Shown one piece after another: positions 7,438 to 11,286 of a stretch of DNA of 11,286 nucleotides. The position numbers and the translations under genes were made by a program. The DNA lies in assembly GCA_965372355.1 (NCBI GenBank), contig CBDVBZ010000118.1, positions 1 to 11,286 on the forward strand, given 5' to 3'. The number at the start of each line of letters is the position of its first letter. Position 1 is the first letter of the stretch. The notes beneath the pieces were generated by a model, which saw nothing but the letters and a program-made list of their open reading frames with translations, had not been told where the DNA came from and did no database searches. The DNA is from CBDVBZ01 sp965372355 (GTDB lineage: Bacteria; Krumholzibacteriota; Krumholzibacteriia; WVZY01).

Positions 7438-7453
7438 TGTGAAAACCTTCACA
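7438..7453. promoter_or_regulatory. CRP/FNR-family operator upstream of the cupin promoter
   Basis: The sequence TGTGAAAACCTTCACA is a perfect match to the CRP half-sites TGTGA-N6-TCACA. Its centre lies about 64 bases upstream of the start predicted from the cupin promoter, close to the class I activator position (-61.5). It also lies downstream of the POT transporter gene, which ends at 7509. The binding protein is not in this window. Confidence 0.55.
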
Positions 7454-7470
7454 AGTGCTCGGCCAAGCTC

Positions 7471-7484
7471 CCGCCGGCCGGCGG
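7471..7484. repeat. Perfect 14-bp GC palindrome
   Basis: CCGCCGGCCGGCGG reads the same on both strands and lies 25 bases beyond the POT transporter stop codon. No T-run follows, so it is not a standard terminator. It may protect the 3' end of the transporter transcript or be chance in GC-rich DNA. Confidence 0.35.
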
Positions 7485-7508
7485 CTTTCGGCATCACGCC
7501 TGAAGGTG

Positions 7509-9104
7509 CTAAGCGGGTTTCGCAGCCCCTCCTGCCTCACTTGGCCGCGCCTTTATCCAACGATCGTACGCGGACAACAGCACCACCGAGACCATGGCCA
7601 GACCGGCAAATATCAACCACATCGCGTTGGTGTTATCCACGCCCCCGCGCTCGACCGGACCGAAATGCTGGTAAAGACCGCCACTCAAGAGGCCGCCGAA
7701 CAGGTTGCCCAGGGCAACACACCAGTAAAAGTAACCCATGTACATGCCCACCTTCTGCGGTGGGGCGATGCGACCCGCGTACTCTTTCGAGCGGGGGCTC
7801 GCGAGCATCTCGCCTACCGAGAAAACCAGGATCGCGATAACGATGATCCAGCCACCCTGACCGATCAGATAGAGCAGAAAGCTGATTACCGTAATGAAGC
7901 TGCCGACAATGATCGTCGTCAGTGGCTGGAGTCGGCGCACCAGGTAGGCGATGCCAACCTGTCCGACGATGATGCCCAGCGCGTTGAGATTGATCAGATG
8001 CTCCGGTTTGACCTGTCCGTGCTCGAGCACCGCACGTCCCCATTCACTCGTATCGAGGCCGAGGCTTTGGGCGACGCCCGTGACCCAGCCGGCGATCGGG
8101 CTGAAACTGCGGATCAAGTCACTCGTATCGGCGTAGTCGCGGATGTATTCGGGCAGCGTCATAAAGATCTGGTTGAAGCTCGTCCAGAAGAACGCCATCA
8201 ATACGAGAAAGACGAGATAGCGGCCCTCACCCACTTTCATCGGCTGCGCCAGCCAGAACCCACCTTCGCCGCCACGGCGGCGGAGCACCACATCCACGAG
8301 AAGGTTCAGGACGAGCCAAGCAGCCGCTGCCGGGAGGTATTCACTCGTATCGAGCCACCTGGAACCCATGACGAACAACAGCAGTAGACCGACGATCAAC
8401 AGGAAAAAGCGTCCATTGCCCACGACCTCGATCATTCCTCGAAACACTTCGTTCAAGGAACGCCGGGATTCGGCATCGGCATCGCGGGGCGGCTCCTTGT
8501 AGATCAGAAGCGTCATCACGCCCATCAGCAGAATCCAGATGGCCGAGGCGTAGAACACGTACTGCCAGTCCCATCCCCGGATCACGCCCGCCACAATGGG
8601 TCCCAGAAAGCCGCCGATGTTGACCATCATGTAGAAAATACCAAAACCCATGCTGCCTGTTTTCTCGTTGGTCGCCTTGGCGACGGTCGAGATCACGACG
8701 GGTTTGAACATGCCGTGGCCTACGGCGACGAGAAAATACACGGCCAGAAAACCCCAGAACCCGTTGGGAATACCCAACAGCAAGTAGCCGGGAATCATCA
8801 CCACAGTTGATGCGAGGAACATGCGCCGGAAGCCGTAACGGTCGGCCAGGGCACCGAACACGGCGGGGAACAGATAGAGAAAAAACGTGGCCAGCCCCTG
8901 GATTACACCGCGATCTTCGCTTGTCAGGCCCAACCCCCCATCGGCGACGGCGCCGGTCAGATACAGGCTGCTGACGGCGTAAAAGCCGTACCAGCCCATG
9001 CGCTCGAAGATCTCCATGACGTTGGCGGCCCAGAAGGAGCTGGGGAACTGTTTCCAAATGGAGACTCTGGGCGAGGATTCCGGTTGGGGCGCGGTGTCGG
9101 TCAC
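7509..9104 (-). CDS. POT/PTR2-family proton-coupled peptide transporter (MFS)
   Basis: Inner-membrane transporter of the major facilitator superfamily, 531 residues from a GTG start, with about a dozen or more hydrophobic helices. The POT signature ExxER near the N-terminus is present as EIFERMGWYG (31-40); it couples proton and peptide movement in characterised members. The second family motif is visible as FYMMVNIGGFLGP (157-169), and the MFS loop 2-3 motif as GALADRYGFRRM (84-95). Family members import di- and tripeptides, so this one probably does too, though some carry other substrates. GTG 9104 is chosen because AAGGAG lies 6 bases upstream; the open frame reaches 9215 but the extra 37 residues lack a ribosome-binding site. 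The C-terminal half holds three DTSE/DTSD segments (252-255, 326-329, 351-354). It appears monocistronic. Confidence 0.92.
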   Translation of the reverse strand: MTDTAPQPESSPRVSIWKQFPSSFWAANVMEIFERMGWYGFYAVSSLYLTGAVADGGLGLTSEDRGVIQGLATFFLYLFPAVFGALADRYGFRRMFLASTVVMIPGYLLLGIPNGFWGFLAVYFLVAVGHGMFKPVVISTVAKATNEKTGSMGFGIFYMMVNIGGFLGPIVAGVIRGWDWQYVFYASAIWILLMGVMTLLIYKEPPRDADAESRRSLNEVFRGMIEVVGNGRFFLLIVGLLLLFVMGSRWLDTSEYLPAAAAWLVLNLLVDVVLRRRGGEGGFWLAQPMKVGEGRYLVFLVLMAFFWTSFNQIFMTLPEYIRDYADTSDLIRSFSPIAGWVTGVAQSLGLDTSEWGRAVLEHGQVKPEHLINLNALGIIVGQVGIAYLVRRLQPLTTIIVGSFITVISFLLYLIGQGGWIIVIAILVFSVGEMLASPRSKEYAGRIAPPQKVGMYMGYFYWCVALGNLFGGLLSGGLYQHFGPVERGGVDNTNAMWLIFAGLAMVSVVLLSAYDRWIKARPSEAGGAAKPA

Positions 9105-9128
9105 ACGTGGCTCCTTTTTCGTTGGGGA

Positions 9129-9158
9129 TTGGCGTTGGCGGTACAGAACGTCTATAAT
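9129..9158 (+). promoter_or_regulatory. Promoter candidate reading toward the selenoprotein gene
   Basis: On the plus strand a perfect TATAAT (9153-9158) is preceded, after 18 bases, by TTGGCG (9129-9134, 4 of 6). Transcription from about 9165 would cross the TPR remnant and reach the gene at 9455 with a long leader. The same AT-rich bases could instead serve the POT gene on the opposite strand, where CATTAT can be read. Confidence 0.4.
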
Positions 9159-9181
9159 GACACATTCCGACCGGTGGATGA

Positions 9182-9364
9182 AACCATGATCGGCACGCAG
9201 ATCCTTCATTTTCACGCCTGAATATGGGGGACGAGGCCGTGCGCTTTCTCGCCCGCACCATTGAGCTTGGTTTTGACGAGAAAACCCGGATCGAGCGCGA
9301 TTCGGATTTCGGTAGTATTCGTGAACACCCAGGGTACAAGGAAATCATCTCCAACCTCGGCTGA
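9182..9364 (+). pseudogene. Orphan C-terminal tail of a TPR protein
   Basis: A frame opens after a TGA at 9179-9181 and ends at TGA 9362-9364, giving 60 residues. The segment GDEAVRFLARTIELGF, followed by RIERDSDFGSIREHPGYKEI, has the layout of the end-of-group motif that closes many bacterial TPR proteins: last helix pair, then D-x-D-x-x-x-I/L-R-x-x-P-x-F/Y. An internal ATG at 9224 would give 46 residues, but no Shine-Dalgarno precedes it. No upstream TPR units exist in any plus frame, since the POT gene lies there on the other strand. It therefore looks like the surviving 3' end of a truncated gene. A small expressed peptide cannot be excluded. Confidence 0.6.
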
Positions 9365-9410
9365 AGTTTGCAGTACTTCCCTGGCAGTTGGTTGAGTTCA
9401 ACATGAAAGC

Positions 9411-9431
9411 GCCCACGGGCATGCCGTGGGC
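9411..9431 (+). repeat. Strong hairpin just upstream of the selenoprotein gene
   Basis: GCCCACGG (9411-9418) pairs with CCGTGGGC (9424-9431) in a perfect 8-bp stem with a 5-base loop. It ends 14 bases before the GGAGG ribosome-binding site at 9446-9450. No T-run follows. It could be the end of the decayed TPR transcript or influence translation of the downstream gene. Confidence 0.45.
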
Positions 9432-9454
9432 CGGACACCTGTGATGGAGGACTG

Positions 9455-10798
9455 ATGACAAAGCGACTGCTGGTGATCCTGATGTTTTGCGCGACTGTCC
9501 TTGGTGGTTGGGGAGTCCAGACACGGGCCGGCGATACCGCGGAGCGGAACGCAGCCGCGGACGAGGCATACAAGCAGGCCAGAGAGAAACGAAAGGAAGC
9601 CGATACGGAGGAGAGGCTGGCGATCACCAAGGCCTTTCTGGCGGAGTTTCCCGAGAGTGGCAAGACCGCCACGGCGCTCGACGCCGTCTTCTATTACCAG
9701 GGGGGGGAACTCGGTGACACGGCGGGTGCGATCGCCTACGCCGAGGAAATCCGCGGCGGTATCAGCGACCCGGGGATCGCGCAGGATGTCGACAGAGAGT
9801 TAATGGGATTCTATGGGGAATCCGGAATGACGAAGAAGATGCTCGTTTTGGCAGACCGTCTGAGCGCCGAGGACGTACTCGATTTTTCTGACCACTGGAA
9901 CGTCATCGAAAGCGCGGTCAATTTTCAGGATTGGAGACTGGCGCGGGATTACTGCAAGAAGGCACGGAAGATGGCAACGCTCGACGCCGTGCGCGTGGAG
10001 TATCCCGACCCGGACTGCTCCGAAGAGGAACTCGCAGAGACCGTCAATAACCGTGTTGGGATGCTGCTGGTCAAGGACGGATGGGCCCGCGCCAACCAGG
10101 GTGAGATCGACGAGGCCCTGGTTGACTTCGCCAAAGCCGACAAACTGATACCGCGCTACTACTTCGGCATGCCCGAGTACGATCTCAACCTGTACTGGGG
10201 CCGGGCTCTTACAATGAAGGGGGACTTCGAGGCCGCGGTCGGGAGGCTTGAGACATACGGTCTGATCATGCGCAACGAGGAAGCCCTGGCCGGTCTGAAG
10301 GACGCGTATATCGGTCTCCACGGAAGCGAGGTAGATTATGAGGCCTGGGCCGCCGAGCACCGCCGCAGTATCGCTACGACGATCGATGATTTCGAAATGC
10401 CCGACTACAAGGGCGGACGGCACCGCTTCTCAGATCTTCGGAGTGATGTGACGCTTGTGTCACTCTGGTTTCCGACCTGAGGCGGCTGCCGCGTGGAGTT
10501 GCCACGTCTCGAACCGCTTTGGCAGAAGTATCGTGACAAGGGTCTCTCGGTGGTTGCCATCGAAGCGACAGGTGATCGCGAGCGCGCCGTCAGGTTTATC
10601 GACCAGAACAACCTCACCTATCATCTCCTCGAGGCCGAAGACGAGAAAAGTCTGGTCAAGGAACAGTTCGGCATCAAGTGGTTTCCAACATCATTCCTGA
10701 TCGATCGCGAGGGCAGGATCATGATGTGTCACGTTGGATTTCACGCCGGTGATGAAGAGAAGTTGGAGAAGGAGATTCTGAGTCTCTTCGAAAACTGA
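9455..10798 (+). CDS. Secreted TPR-like and TlpA/thioredoxin-fold selenoprotein (in-frame UGA as Sec342)
   Basis: Predicted exported thiol/selenol oxidoreductase of the TlpA/ResA type, 447 residues if UGA 10478-10480 is read as selenocysteine. Residues 1-25 are a signal peptide. Residues about 30-300 are helical and contain TPR-like units (for example WARANQGEIDEALVDFAKADKLIP, starting near 210). The thioredoxin fold spans about 312-447. Its redox motif reads WFPT-U-GGC-R (338-346): the UGA sits exactly where TlpA proteins have the first Cys of CxxC, and the resolving C345 is kept. The frame continues after the UGA with conserved sequence: VELPRLEPLW, and cis-Pro P411 in KWFPTSFLIDREG. A bacterial SECIS-like hairpin follows the UGA. 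The start has GGAGG 4 bases upstream. The alternatives are an inactivating Cys-to-stop mutation or a sequence error. Normal gene callers would split it into two frames (9455-10480 and 10493-10798). Confidence 0.83.
10478..10517 (+). promoter_or_regulatory. Bacterial SECIS-like element after the UGA codon
   Basis: CGTGG (10492-10496) pairs with CCACG (10502-10506), extended by a G-U pair (10491/10507). The 5-base apical loop AGTTG has a G at its second position. Sixteen bases separate the UGA from the loop, within the range described for bacterial SECIS elements. A lower stem GCGG (10482-10485) with CCGC (10514-10517) is possible. This would recruit SelB for selenocysteine insertion. Confidence 0.62.
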
Positions 10799-10849
10799 CC
10801 GGCCGCCCCGTGCCGGGACGGCCGGATCCGCAGTGATTATGTGCTTTTT
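10799..10849 (+). terminator. Terminator-like hairpin directly after the selenoprotein gene
   Basis: CCGGCCG (10799-10805) pairs with CGGCCGG (10819-10825), continuing inward past one mismatch with CCCG/CGGG and a TGC loop. It starts at the base after the stop codon. The T-run (10845-10849) is about 20 bases away, so it is not a classic intrinsic terminator. It may act with the second hairpin at 11009. Confidence 0.5.
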
Positions 10850-11008
10850 CCCGCGCGGAGTTGTTACAGATCAACGTTGAATGTCTCAACGGTCATCCGA
10901 ATGTCGCCTCTGTCTACTTGTTGCTTGGGGTGCGTTACGCAGTCGCGTCACGCCAGGTACAAGGAAGTATAGCGAACAAACGTCGTTGCGCAAAGCGACA
11001 ACCACATG

Positions 11009-11034
11009 AAAGTGTTGAAATCCAAACTTTTTTT
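11009..11034 (+). terminator. Intrinsic terminator with seven-T tail
   Basis: AAAGT (11009-11013) pairs with ACTTT (11026-11030). After a bulged G, TTG (11015-11017) pairs with CAA (11023-11025), closing a 5-base loop. Seven Ts (11028-11034) follow. The stem is AT-rich and modest. It would end transcripts reading rightward from the selenoprotein gene or from an unrecognised short RNA between 10850 and 11034. Confidence 0.5.
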
Positions 11035-11286
11035 GCGTTGTCGTGTGAAAAAAATATCAAGAGTGCCGAGAGTTCTTATTGGTAATATCCAGTCGGTCGT
11101 AAGCTCATTAGAAACAAAGGTGTTTGTTCGCGATGCTGGGTGAACATTTTCACAATGAGTTCTGTTCTTCGCCGGGCACACCACGGCTGTGTACACATTC
11201 GGATTCACACCGGCCGGAGTCGGTCTTCTCGTTAGCACCACGGACATCTGCATTCCACCCATGATCTACGAATCGGTGTTCGTGCG
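11035..11286. other. AT-richer right-end spacer without a supported gene
   Basis: The last stretch of the window has lower GC than its surroundings and no open frame with a Shine-Dalgarno or recognisable protein. A minus-strand frame (11262-10948) has unlikely composition and crosses the terminator. A plus-strand frame open to the right edge from about 11160 encodes a hydrophobic segment (AVYTFGFTPAGVGLLVS) but has no start of its own; it could be coding only if it began by some unrecognised signal. Confidence 0.45.
11139..11154. promoter_or_regulatory. Second CRP/FNR-like site
   Basis: GGTGAACATTTTCACA matches nine of the ten defined positions of TGTGA-N6-TCACA. It lies in the AT-rich right-end spacer, where a regulatory region for a gene beyond the window would be expected. 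No convincing promoter can be paired with it here. Confidence 0.4.

Noticed and set aside
9403..9444. 13-codon leader peptide (MKAPTGMPWAGHL) before the selenoprotein gene
   Set aside because: No ribosome-binding site, no run of regulatory codons, and it overlaps the 8-bp hairpin; probably chance.
10478..10480. TGA as an ordinary stop, making two separate genes
   Set aside because: The downstream frame lacks a Shine-Dalgarno and would start with GTG inside the thioredoxin active site. The UGA aligns exactly with the catalytic Cys, and a SECIS-like hairpin follows. Nonsense mutation or error remains possible but is less likely.
10948..11262. 104-codon minus-strand frame at the right end
   Set aside because: No Shine-Dalgarno, unlikely composition, and it runs through the hairpin and T-run at 11009-11034.
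1..11286. tRNA, rRNA, CRISPR array, insertion sequence or transposase
   Set aside because: No cloverleaf, no conserved rRNA segment, no regularly spaced repeats and no transposase-like protein were seen on either strand.

Overview
The window looks like a GC-rich chromosome segment from a bacterium of the FCB superphylum, such as the Krumholzibacteriota, Eisenbacteria or Latescibacterota lineages. The strongest clue is the secreted M28 peptidase with a C-terminal YPNPF-type sorting/FlgD-like domain, which is common in those groups. A secreted thioredoxin-like protein that appears to use UGA as selenocysteine agrees with this. The assignment is an inference; no rRNA or other phylogenetic marker can be placed exactly from sequence alone.

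Layout, left to right. (1) 1-1769, minus: translational GTPase TypA/BipA, cut by the left edge. (2) 1770-2127: spacer with a weak candidate typA promoter and no convincing gene. (3) 2128-3696, plus: a membrane protein with an extracytoplasmic double-Cache sensor, a second transmembrane helix and a cytoplasmic Schlafen AlbA_2 domain. (4) 6678-3754, minus: a probable three-gene unit consisting of a multi-zinc-ribbon protein, a secreted M28 metallopeptidase and a LOG-family phosphoribohydrolase. (5) 7233-6847, minus: a small cupin with its own intrinsic terminator, a good promoter and a perfect CRP-type palindrome upstream. (6) 9104-7509, minus: a POT/PTR2-family peptide transporter. (7) 9182-9364, plus: the orphan C-terminal tail of a TPR protein. 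(8) 9455-10798, plus: a secreted TPR-like plus TlpA/thioredoxin protein whose frame is interrupted by a UGA exactly at the first Cys of the CxxC motif. (9) 10799-11286: spacer with two hairpins and a second CRP-like site.

The two most interesting objects are the Cache-TM-AlbA_2 fusion and the probable selenoprotein. The fusion carries residues matching the amino-acid-binding dCache signature, coupled to a putative nucleic-acid-acting domain. The selenoprotein has a UGGC redox motif with a bacterial-SECIS-like hairpin directly after the UGA. A peptide/amino-acid theme (Cache sensor, secreted peptidase, peptide transporter) runs through the window, but the genes lie in separate transcription units, so a functional link is only suggestive.
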